Source of the DNA: Arcuatula senhousia
Lineage: Eukaryota > Mollusca > Bivalvia > Mytilida > Mytilidae
NCBI GenBank assembly: GCA_963971305.1
Contig: OZ020304.1
Location: 79,174,355-79,238,354 of the forward strand
Length of the DNA stretch: 64,000 bases
Direction: 5' to 3'
The notes beneath the pieces are model-generated. The model searched no databases and was not told the DNA's origin. It saw nothing but the letters and a program-made list of their open reading frames with translations. The translations under genes and the position numbers were made by a program. Positions 1 through 22,800 of this stretch are shown here, piece by piece (the stretch's first letter is position 1; every line of letters starts with the position of its first letter).

Positions 1-982
1 TAAAGTAACATTTACAAATCTAAGTACTGCTTTTGTCTCTGTGTGTGCTTTTTTCAACTGTGAAGCTGCTGTTTCTATTTAGTTTCACTTTTATTTATTT
101 TTTTCAATTGTTTTATACAACTTGCATAATTGAGTAGTTTTTGTCAATGTGATTTTAACAAATTAATACTCTCTAAGTCATGTGTAGATTTACCGGTAAT
201 TTGATTTATGGTAATTATCCTTTTTAATGTTTCAGTAGTATGCATTAGGAATTATAGTTTTTTTGTTTTTTTTTTTAAATTTTAACATCTATAAATGAGT
301 TTTAGAGAACTGATTTTAATTCTGTTATTTGACATAACCATACAATTTATATCTTTATTAACAAGCAGTTTGGTGTCATTGGTTTGTATTTAGTGAAAGA
401 AGCTATGTCTTTATATATATAAGTTACATTCCTTATTAGATAAATGAACAGAGACAGTTTAAGGACTTTTAAAAACAATATGCATATATGAGTATATGGA
501 CAGTTTATGATCATTGGAACAGTACTATCATTACTATTCAAGAATTGTTTTTTGTTACACATGGAACTTCACCTCTTTGTTACATTCCAATTGTGATTAA
601 ATGTGCAGTAAAATTATCTGTTACATGTACTAGAATAATGACAAAGAAAGGAAGGGCTTTGTCCACAAAACATCTTTTTTTCAAAAACTATTCAGCATAT
701 TTTCATGAAATTTAGATATGCAAATCATCAAAAAGTGCATAAACAATGTGAAAAAATTCCAATCTGTACCTCTTATAGCATTTATAGATTTTGAGTATTA
801 GCGCTCACATAAAAATTTGGACGGACAGACAGATCAACAGACACCTGATGTGAAAATTATAGGGCTCATAAATAATTGTTAGTTACTGTTAGCATTATCA
901 TATGAAGTGAAATGACCAGTGTTGTAATTTATAAACTTCAAATCATTTATTTTCGTCGGGATAAAATTTCATGGTTAAGAAT

Positions 983-1183
983 TAGGCCAAAACAAAATAT
1001 GTTTGTTTCCTGCTTCATACTCTTGAAAATTAGGGTAGGTAGGTAGGAATTTTTTTTTTTACAAAATTATTTTACATCGAGTCAATGGGGAACAGTGCTT
1101 GTTCCAAAATGCCAATAAAACTTTAGGGTAGGTAGGGAAGCAGGAAACAGACCTATATTTTTTTTGGGGGGGGGGCCTTAGTG
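983..1183. mobile_element. 200-bp MITE with TATGTTTGTTTCCTGCTTC inverted ends
   Basis: The left arm (998-1016) and the inverted right arm (1137-1157) match with few changes, with GGTAGGTAGG motifs inside. A diverged copy lies at 41668-41866 with GTGTTTCC and GGAAACAC arms. This copy appears inserted inside an older 935-1316 MITE. Confidence 0.5.
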
Positions 1184-2382
1184 GGGACAAGTATTCCTGG
1201 ATTTTGTAATTTGAACTCAAACTTTCTAGGATTGAATTTAATGGATTTCTCTTACCAAGGAAAAGAAATCAAAGTTAATCCCCCACGCATATTTCTACTT
1301 CTGCAGTGGATTACTAGTTAGAAAAATGGTTGTTAATTTAATGTTGGATTAGTCATGTTAGTTTGCATTTTGTAGTTCAAGTATTTAGTTTAATCACACA
1401 TTGTTTTTCTTACCTGCTTTTTTCATCAAAGACTCATTTTAAAACCTTATTTCACTTAGAGTTTCTCTACAAATCAAAATGTCTTTATCAGGTAAAGCTG
1501 TTGTATGAAGTGAGGATCTGATCTTGAACAAATCTGTGAACATTTTTTGTGTTGATCATAGTTAGATTGTATGTATCATGAGACACAATCCAATCTTATA
1601 TTGCCCATTATAGTTCATGAAGTTGTTATTGATGTACATGGAATCAAGTTGTGCATTTTTTTAACAGAGATCCTGTTTATCCCAATGGATATCATGTGGC
1701 AACAATAAACAATGAAATATTTCGTGTTATATTTTGTTACAAAATAGCCTCACAAGTCACAACACAGTTCTCTTGTTCATTATTTCCTGTTAATTCAAGG
1801 ATCTACTTGTCTAAATAAATTGTTTTCTCCATAAAAATTCAAAGTTCAAAGGGCTGTAGCTTAAAACTTTGAGGATCAAACTATTTGGTGTAAGCACAAC
1901 TACATGTACATATGGTGCACTACATGTAGCTACATAACAAGTTTCATTAAATTGTTTGAGCACTATGAATGTATTAATGTTGGTGTAATACGAATTGTAA
2001 TCAAGCAAACCATATAAAAAGATTCCATTGAATAAGAAAGTTTTCATTGCTTCCAATTAAGAATTTGATAAAACCAGGAATTCATGAATCTACAAATATG
2101 GAATTCTTTATTCCCATCCTATGAAAATTGATAACAACAAATTTAAGTCATATGACAATAGTTTCAGAGGAGTTGAGGGTAAATGATAATTTATGAGGAT
2201 TTTGTTTAATCCTTTTTAGTTCAAACATGTTGAAAATCAAAACTATTTGGCAGTACCCACAACTACATTATGATTTACTAACTTAATACCAAGTTTTGTT
2301 AAATTTGGTTCAGTAGTGTCAGAGGAGTTGAGCAGAATAACTTTGTGACAGACATACAGAAAGGACAAAAACACCTAGAAAA

Positions 2383-2520
2383 ACAGCGAGCAGCGACATC
2401 ACATTGAAGGCTGCTGGCTGTTTTCCATTGTAGATTTTTTAAATTGTAATTTATATTTTAGGTTGTGTCACATACATTTAGTCCACATCTCATTATTTTC
2501 TATTAAGAGGAGTTGGGGAT
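2383..2520 (+). repeat. Interspersed repeat, CAGCGAGCAGCG family
   Basis: CAGCGAGCAGCG, GCTGGCTGTTTTCCATTG and ATTGTAGGTTGTGTCA-like phrases recur at 50992-51115, 56195-56320 and 15476-15560, and inverted at about 20190-20300 and 30180-30250. A widespread short repeat of unknown class. Confidence 0.5.
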
Positions 2521-2935
2521 AAGAGATGGATATTCCGTTATAGTTGATCAGTAAGTCCATGATTTGCTATGTGAAAGCCCCCCCCCCCCCTAAAAAAAAA
2601 AAATCATTCTGATCAAATTTTAAATCAGAAGGTGCAAATCTACATTATGTCACAAAGATTGTATGAAAGTTTCATGAAAATCCAATCAGGAGTTTAGGAG
2701 GAGTTGCATGTAAGGGATGGGTACCTCTTTTGAGTAGAATGGCTTTGTCCATGTTTAGCTATGGGAAACCCAAAAACTCATTTTGATCAAATTACAAAAT
2801 ATGAGGTTCACATCTATATTATGCCATAAAGATTGTGTGTGTGTGAAACTTTAATGAAAATCCATCGAGGAGTTACGGATAAGACATGTGAACATTGAGG
2901 TGTAACGGAAGGAAGAATGGACACCCTTATTACTA
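2490..2935 (+). repeat. Degenerate tandem repeat, about 155-bp units
   Basis: Phrases AGGAGTTGGGGATAAGAGATGG, TGATCAAATT and TATGTCACAAAGATTGTATG recur two to three times. A decayed copy precedes at 2160-2340. No gene. Confidence 0.45.
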
Positions 2936-3606
2936 TATACCCCTCCTTTTTTAAGCTTTTTTATGTTTTGAAGGCGGTACAAGTATGGTATATATAGCAC
3001 AAATCAAAAGATATTAAGCTTGTCTAATACGGTCCTGGTATAGATGGCATTTTGGAATAAAAATTTGAATACATATAATATCCCTTTAATATCACAGATC
3101 TTTGTCAATAAAACTACAATCTTTTATGGCATACAAGAATTTAGATTGTCTCTTAGAATATTTCATAGTACATGATTAAAAGTAAACATTTTCATGATCA
3201 ATATTTGAGAAGAAATATATTCTACAAATTTCTGTAACTGTTTACTATTAATATATAACTAGGTTTCAAAGAAAATAGCAATTTTCAAACAATAAAACCA
3301 GTAAGTAACATTTTAATGTCACAATCCCAAATAAAAACCATTGTTTTATTCATGAGATACAATTTTTTATGATTTTTGTGGGTTCCAGTGTAGCATGAAT
3401 ATCAGAATCTAATGAAGTGCTATTTAAACATTGAGTACTTTAAAAACTTAATACTAGTATCCAATAAACAGTTTTTTTTTCAATTTTGGTAAACATGAAA
3501 ATTAATGCCAACAAATAAATGAAGCCACTGTATATTTGTTTAACCATGAAAGTTGACATCAAAGTAAATAAATGGATTCATTATGATAAACAATGTGATG
3601 GGTAAA

Positions 3607-14239
<10,633 letters not shown>

Positions 14240-16865
14240 TTTGGAACTTGTGAACAATGTTTTCGGATCTGACACATCATTCATAGAATTTCACAATTTA
14301 TTTGCTTTTATTTGAAGAAAAAGATAATTCAATAATTATTTTATTAAGTATCTTTTGTTAGATATTGAATATATAACCCAAATTTTGTCCACAAAATATT
14401 TTTATTTTGCTTCGAAACAATGGCTTAGAATACGCGGGAAAAATAAATTGTCAAAGGTGAACAAGAAATTTTATTTTGGGTAAAAAGTATTATAACAATT
14501 GCCATTCAGAATGCTTGAAGTTATAAAACTATAATAAATCTTCCTACGCCTTTTTAAATTGTTAACTTATAACTTGCTTCCCTTCCACCCCCACAAATTT
14601 ACAACAAAATAAATAAATAAAAAAAAAGATAAACCACAAGAAACTTATAGGAGTGTACGCTGATCTCATAATTGATGTCATATTCACTAATTTGCATCTC
14701 ATTAAGTGTCAAATTGGATACAAAATACATCATAGATCAGTACATGGTTATATTTAAGACACAAACTGACAAAGTTATACATGTAAATGAAACATACACA
14801 GTCTTAAAAGATTAGCCAGACATACTGGAAATATTCCGTTAAAATTGGTTCAGTCCAGTTAAATTTTTCATTTACAGATAAAAAAATGGGCAAATTTGAT
14901 GAAATTAAGCATTTGGTCCACCGGACTACTCTTCCTATTAATTTCTTTGACTGCATACAAATGTAATATAAATTTTGCGTTTTAAATCGTGATTGATATG
15001 AGGCAGGTTATTAACCTAATACGCTCCCAAAGTTAAAACGTTATAAGCATAAATAATTGAAAATGTTTATCATGCGATATCTATTCTAAAAAAAAATATT
15101 TGAAAATAAAAACAAACTAGCTTTTCTCTTGGGTCACCAATGCGCTTGATGACGTTCGAAATTTGAAGAAAAATTCAGCCCATAGTACAACTAAAATATT
15201 GACATTTCTACCATTAGGGCTCCCTTCGGGAGCGTATAATTATATAGTGATATAATAAGCAAATTAAAGCAAACAACACAGCCAATTGCAATACGTTTTA
15301 TCAGTATGACATATCATTTTCTTAGTTCAAAGCATATAATTGGATGGCAATAAACAAACATTGATTGATAGGATAATTTCCCCAAATTTCAAATCCTCCT
15401 AACTTTTTTTAATTGATAAGATAACAGGTTAAAATACAAACCCTATTTTCCAAATCATTTAACAGATGCAAACCTGTTTTCCATTGTGATTTTTTTAAAT
15501 TGCCGTTTCTTTAATGTTGGTTGTGTCGGGTACACTTATTCAACATCTCTTTATCGTCTGCTCAAAGAGAGTATTTTTTTTCATTGTTACCTGATCGTGC
15601 TGATATTGTATTGTCACAATCATTTTTTGTTTAAGTGTAATACATGTATCAATAAAATTTATATTTAATATAATTGATTAATCATTTTAACAATAGAAAT
15701 ATATTTCAACATACCAGGTTTATTCATTGAAATTGAAAAGTTGAAATAAAGAATTTTTTATGAAAGGATATAAAGTAAATGAAAACGAGTCCAAAAAAAT
15801 TAATTTCAATGAGCTTACCTGTGGAATATTTTTGGAGGGTAATAAGACAATAGAACTGTGTTGAAAATGTCTTTAAACTGCCATAACTTTTTTGTTTTTC
15901 AAGATAATTGAAAAATTCTTTTGGTTCTACAATTTTCAGAAAAAGATCGTTTTTGTAGTGCATTTTGTAAAAAAATATTCAGTGGTTCTAAGGATCTAAA
16001 ATTTGATTGATTTAATATTTTCAATGAAAATTTATTTGTTTACAGAAAATTTATTTTTAAGTCCTATTTTCAAAATTAATTTTAATAAATATGAATAAAT
16101 TCCTCTTCCCAGAACCATTTTATCTCAGACCTGTCAAGTGTCACACAACTCGCGTGAGACTCACGCATCCAGTCAGCAATTTGGCAGCAAATTTCTGTGA
16201 TCTTTTATTTTTTTCCTTTGATCTTTCAATTTTTCGTCGAATCTCATGCAAGCAGCTCATAAAAACTCGACAGCCCTGTTCTTCTGGTGTCATTTGTTAC
16301 TTTTCCAGGTAACTGTATTCAGTGCCATCTTTTAATGGAAAAATGGTAAAAGCCTTGCACCCCATCCTAATACAAAACAAACCACACGACCAAGCTACAG
16401 GTGCCTTTCATTAAAATGAATAACAACAAAATCAATTTTGTGAATAAGGTATAATGATTTTGAATGTTCTTTTACTTCTATTATATACCAATGTTTCTGT
16501 TATGTACAATTTTACCATTACTTAATAGCAACAACCACAAAAGATTTTAATGTAAATTATAACTCCATATTATTGACCGGGTTGGTCATGGGTCAGCTAC
16601 ATGTATTTCAGGGTTCTTTGTTTAAACCTGTAAACCAATAAGACTATGAAATTAAGGCTCCGCCCAATTTTGTGAATGAAATAGCGTAATAAATCTCCGT
16701 ATTAACAATCATTTTAAAGGACAAAAAGAAAGGAAGTACAAATGGAAAGTATAACAACCAAAGATAATTCAAATTAATTGACATTCCATTGTATGTTGTT
16801 TTTTCAATGCAGGTTTCTGGCTGACAGTTTTGTTTACAGATTCCTGGATACATGTACATGTTGTA
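14240..16865. promoter_or_regulatory. Divergent spacer between YIPF4 and EXO1 starts
   Basis: About 2.6 kb containing both gene starts facing away from each other. It holds the GAGGCAGGTTA repeat (14997-15240), part of the CAGCGAGCAG family (15476-15560), and a CTCGCGTGAGACTCACGC-type repeat (about 16130-16300) that recurs inverted near 41580-41640. No further gene seen; individual promoter elements cannot be assigned. Confidence 0.5.
14997..15240 (+). repeat. GAGGCAGGTTA repeat between YIPF4 and EXO1
   Basis: Starts TATGAGGCAGGTTATTAACC with ACGCTCCCAAAG and ends GCTCCCTTCGGGAGCGTAT. Same family as 48943-49086. Confidence 0.65.
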
Positions 16866-19800
16866 ATGGGTATTCAAGGATTGCTTCCATTCCTGAAGAA
16901 GATTCACCAGCCTGTTAACATAGCTAAATTTGCTGGGTGTACTGTTGCTATAGATGCTTATTGCTGGCTTCACAAAGGGGCCTTCTCATGTGCTGAAAAA
17001 TTAGTCCTTGGAGAAAAAACAGATCAGTGAGTAAAATTAGTCCTCAGATAAAAACTGTTCAGTGTGTAAAAGTAGTTCTATGAGAAAACTGATCAGTGAG
17101 TAAAAATACAATTTGTCTATATATGATTTGTTACAACAAATTTGAAGTAAAAGTCTGAAAATAACTAAATAATCAGGCAATAAGGTGTTACACTGGGAGA
17201 ATCTTTCTACAGAGAGATTCTCAAGCATGTGGGAGGGTGCATGTACATCATCAAAACTCATTAAATTGATAAAAGAATCAATGCTGCTGATAAACCTGAC
17301 AACTTGATAAAATAAATATCAAATAATGAGGGGAAAAACTACTGGTCTAAGTTGTATAAATTATTTGATTTTCTTTATATATTTTCAAATATAGAAGTCA
17401 ATCGCGAATGCAATAATTAAAGTGTGAAGCTATGGAAATTTGGATGCTCCAAATGGCCATTTCAAGAATTTATTTCTTCAATAAAGCTTAAGTCTAAAAT
17501 ATTGGAAGTCCAGATTAAAATTTGAATATCAACGATGTAAGCCTTCCTCTGATGGACAATGTCAATCCTTGTTTGTACAGGATTTGATAATATTTTTGCT
17601 CTTCTTTTCAGATATGTATATGTATATTTTTCAGATATGTATATTACTGCATGAAGTTTTTGGAGAATATGCTGAAAAACAATCTTAAACCTATAATGGT
17701 CTTTGATGGCTGTCATCTACCTTCCAAAAAAGATGTTGAAAAATCCAGAAGAGAGTAAGTGTTCGTCAGAAAATAGGTAAAAAGTAGCATGGATACAAAA
17801 AGGTCAAAATCTGCAGTGCAAACTAAATGTGATAGTTACACAAATATCTACACAGTCTAGTGTTTCAAATTTTCAGTGATACAATGTATTAGATAAGATG
17901 TCTAAAAAGATTTTAGAATGTGCAATAAAAGATCTTTAAATGTTCACTATAAAATGATTTTAAGGCTGTTATAGGTATTTATTGTCTTTATTTATAGAAA
18001 GAGGGACATGCATAGGAAGAAGGCAGCCCAGTTTTTACGTGAAGGGAATCGTGCCGAGGCCAGAGAATGTTTACAGAGATGTATTGATATCAGTCCTGAA
18101 ATGGCTCTAAGACTAATGGAGGTAAGTCTTTATTAATACCGAGGAAAATCTTGATGTCACATACATATCAGGGTTTGACACTAACTTTTAGTGGGCAGTA
18201 GCCGGCAGGGCTAGTGCCTTACAAAAGTCACTAGTCCGCGGACAAATTCACTAGTCCTTAAAAATGTACTCTCTTTTAAAGTTTAATCTTCATCTTTACA
18301 TGCTTATGCATGATTGTAACCATTATTTGTTTTCAAAAATGTTTGTAAAAGGAGGTATAAAGTACTTTAAGAAAACTAATTGATTGTATGGTAACTTAAA
18401 TTTATTTTAATATTTCTGCAATTAAACATGTTAAAGCAATTTAACAGTAAAAGTACAATGTACTAACATTACTACTAACTAGCCCTGACGGACAACCACT
18501 TTTCAGCTTTTACTAGTCCTCCTTGATTTTCTGGTAGCCCCGGGCTAGCGGACTAGTGTTAGTGTCGAACCCTGCATATTTATTCTAGATCTATTGTTTC
18601 TATTAAATGAGGATATGTAGTGTTAAAGAAAATATCCCTAACACAAACAATGATTATTTCATGTTATTTAAGAAAGTATTTGCAAATTCTAATATAGACC
18701 CAAAGCACAATCAACCCATGTAAAAATTTTCAATAAACACTGGGTTGACGTCATAGTTATTTTAACCCTAAAACCAGCAAGGTCATACTATGTTTGTACA
18801 CAAGAATACAAAAATGGCAGACATTTTGTCTTGCACTATAGGTTGACCAGAATCACAAAAATGATTATTAGAATTTAAATTATTCTTGACGGACAGTCTG
18901 TGGTTAATAGTCCTATTTTAACATGGGTATCCATTGTTTTTTTTTCTTTTACCCCTCACTCTGTTGCGCTACAATCAGGACAAGATATTAAAGAAAACAA
19001 TGACAACCCTTGTTGTGATCTTCAATAAACCACATGGGCCTTTAATGATTTCTTAGACAACAAAATGGCTAAAAATGAACTCACAAAGGGAAACAACTGC
19101 TGTCGATTGGCGCCATAAAACCCACCATTTATTTTGAAATGCTTGTACCAAATCTGGACCATTTTGGTCTTCAATCTCTCTGGCGTGTACTTGTCTTTTC
19201 ATTTTGGACATATGAAATTGATCATCCCAGTTCCGTCGTTCTGTTGTTACCTTTATTTCATTTTAAAAACCCAGACATTTTAGTATTAATGATAAAGCAG
19301 TAACATACTGTGCTTAATATATAAAATATGTTTAAACTGTAGGTTTGCAGAGAAAGGGGAATTGACTGTATACAGGCCCCTTATGAAGCAGACTCTCAGT
19401 TGGCTTATCTGAGTAAAGCTGGTATTGCTCAAATTATTGTCACAGAAGATTCAGATCTCCTTTTATTTGGTTGTGATAAGGTAAAGAGATATTACAATTT
19501 ACAACTTGGTCTAAAAGAGATATTATGAGTCATTTCTATCAGAGAATTTCGATTTTCTACTTGGTCTATCAAAAAATCTGGGTATGTCATGTCAAAACTT
19601 TTACACAAAATAGGAAAAGAAAATGGGACACAACTTCAATTAATAGCCAATGTCAGAAATTTCACAATTTTCAATGAAAAAAAAAAAACAGTCAACAGAA
19701 CCCAAATTATGTATTCAAAAAGAAATATTATATTTCTTACATATGCAAAAGACCTATGTATTTAAACGATAACATAAATGTGTTGACAGCTTACAAGATT

Positions 19801-22800
19801 ATCAAGTGTATTGTTATGTGCTTGGTCAAGCAGAATGATGTTGTTTTCAGTTACTGTTTGTACTCTTTCCTTCTCAAATCTATTTTATATTCAGGTTATA
19901 TTTAAAATGGATCACCAAGGTAATGGAATTCTGATAGAGAAATCTCATCTGAACGAAGTTCTAGAAATACAGAATGGTTTCTACACGTTTGAGAAGTTCC
20001 GTTACATGTGTATATTATCTGGTTGTGATTATCTCCCTTCCTTGTCAGGGATTGGATTAGTTAAGGCGTGTAAAGTCTTCAAACTGGCTCGACAATCGGA
20101 TCTTAAAACAGTAAGTAACCAACTGTTAAGAACATAAAGTATATATTTATCAATTGAAGTTTACTTTGTTGAGAAATACATAAAAGATATTGAGATGTGG
20201 AATAAGTGTACATGACACAACCTACAATTTAAACAACAAGTTAAAAATCCACAACAGAAAACCTTTCAATGTGATCAGTGGTCACTGCTGGCTGATTTTC
20301 AATTGGCCCTTGATTAAAAATAAACTACATATGATTCAAGCCCAATCCTAAAGTGCAAATGTGGGTTGTTTTTTTTTTCAGTGTCTGATCTGTTTGTCTC
20401 TATCACTCATGTTTACTTTGCATTTCTGTCTTATAGACCTATTTTAGTTAAACTTTACATATGTAATGGTATGAATGAAACAAATATGTCAAAAAGGATG
20501 TTCACTTTGTGATAAAAATTTGTTTCTTGACATGAAAACATTTTAATAATAAAAAGGAACAGGATGATGTGCCTGGTTTGCAAAAAAAAAAAAAAAAATC
20601 CTTCTTTTTTTTTTCTAAATTCTCACTATACTGTTCGGAAATACAACAATAATTTAAGAAATTTGATGTAAATTGTGCATAACTGGATGAAATGAATATA
20701 AAATGCTTTCTTAATCTTACATCAAATCTGGAAAAGTTATGTCTCTCATACAAAATAACGGTATAAGTAGGTAACTTTAGAGTTACTTATACATGATGTA
20801 AATATGTATACATTGGAATGATTATCTATTTTCAGCTGTTGAAGAAGTTTCCCTCGACTTACCTGAAGATGTCGTTACCTGTCAGTGATGAGTACATCGA
20901 GGGTTTTATAAAGGCCAACAATACGTTCCTCTATCAGCTGGTGTTTGACCCGTTGTCAAGGAGACTGGTTCCCCTTAATGATTATGAGCAGGATATGGAA
21001 CCAGGAGAATTACACTATGCTGGACCGTATCCTTTACATCAGCCACCAGAGGATATGAATAATGGAGGAACAGATGTTATCTTAAGGGAAGGATATTGAG
21101 CAACTTTTGCCTTAAAAGAAGTTAGATTTTTGCTGGATTGTTTTGGAATATTAAGTTGCACTTCAGGTCTCAATTTAAATCGCTCCAGGCAAAAAGTTGT
21201 TAACATCTTATTAATGAAACTTTGTATTGAGATGGAAATTTATAGTCTGACATAAGAATTTTTACCTTATTATAAATTTATATTGATAGATTTGCAAATT
21301 TGAATTTATCTTTACAGGTTAAATAATCTTTACAGATTTGTTTTTTAAATGCTGAAATATCAAAAAGAAAAAAAGATTAAAACCTTAACTGTGTTACCAG
21401 ATATATTCCCCCAGAGAAAGCGTTGCAGATAGCTCTTGGTAATATCAATATTTATACCATGCAGAAGTTTGCTGACTTTGACCCAGATACCTTTGTTGTA
21501 AGTATCAAAGTTTGTTTTATTGTATGAAAATTTTAACAACCAAAATTTTTAGATATTTGTACTTTTAATCAGAGATGGAATGAGGATCTAAGAAAGGAAT
21601 TTTCTTTTTTATCAAATACCGTATGTTCTCGAGTATAAGTCGATTCGCTTATAAGTCTGACCCCTTTCTCAGCAGAAAAATTGAGGTATTTGGCATTGAC
21701 CCGCATATAAGTCGGAGTCAGAATCAACTGTTGTATGTGGACTAGAATCATTGAGAAACAAGGAGAAAATTGCAGTCGGCAGTCGCCGATACTTATTTGA
21801 AATGGACTATACATTTTGTTCACTGATGTTTTGATCTATTTATGATAAATAAATTCCTCTATTTCAGATATCTTGATTATTAAATATGTATTGATAAAAT
21901 TGTTTGCTTACTTTTATTGTCCCCCGCCGCAACGCGTCGGAGGGACTTAGTGATGGTCTCCGTCCGTCCGTTCGTCCGTCTGTCCGTCCGTCACGTTTTT
22001 TGTGGGTGCAACTCCTCGGACACCACTGAACGGATGTTGCTGAAACTTTACACACTGATAGGGTACAATTAGTAGATGATCATCCCATATTTGAAATTTT
22101 CAAAATGGCCGCCGTTTCCATGGAAACAGGGAAGAAAGGTCAAAATATAGGACATTCAATATCTCGGTTACCTAGGTGCACAGGGTTCTGAAATTTTGTA
22201 GGATGATAGAGCAAAAGGTACTCTATAATAATACGGGGAAAAAAATTGAAGCGATATTTACGGTTTTCAAGTTAATTACAAATTTGTGATTTTTCAGTCC
22301 GAAAAATGGGACTTTGTCAAACGTTTTTGTGGGTGCAACTCCTCGGACACTACTGAACCGATGTTGCTGAAACTTTACACACTGATAGGGTACTGTTAGT
22401 AGATGATCATCCCATATTTGAAATTTTCAAAATGGCCGCCGTTTCCATGGAAACGGGGAAGAAAGGTCAAAATATAGGACATCCAATATCTCAGTTACCT
22501 AGGTGCACAGGGTTCTGAAATTTTGTAGGCTGATAGAACAAAAAGTACTCTATAATAATACGAGAAAAAAATTGAAACAATATTTACAGTTTTCGAGTTA
22601 TTTACGAATTTGTGATTTTCCGGTCCAAAAAATGGGACTTTGTCATATCAAACATTTTTGTGGGTGCAACTCCTCGGATACTACTGAACGGATGTTGCTG
22701 AAACTTTACACACTGATAGGGTACTGTTAATAGGTGATCATCCCATATTTTGACAACCTATTTCTATCGTTTCTCAGAGAATATATTGCTTGAATTGACA

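Larger units (their letters stand above)
1..3606. other. Spacer downstream of YIPF4 without a recognised gene
   Basis: AT-rich. It holds the YIPF4 3' flank (minus-strand polyadenylation-type AATAAA near 3345), the nested MITEs at 935-1316, and the degenerate repeats at 2160-2935. Short open frames here (for example 347-562, 488-715, 1811-2056) show no homology. Confidence 0.6.

Noticed and set aside
21967..21993. CGTCCGTCCG runs (also at 25020, 52100) as a CRISPR or direct-repeat array
   Set aside because: They are simple microsatellite leaders of the hairpin-ended elements, without spacers.
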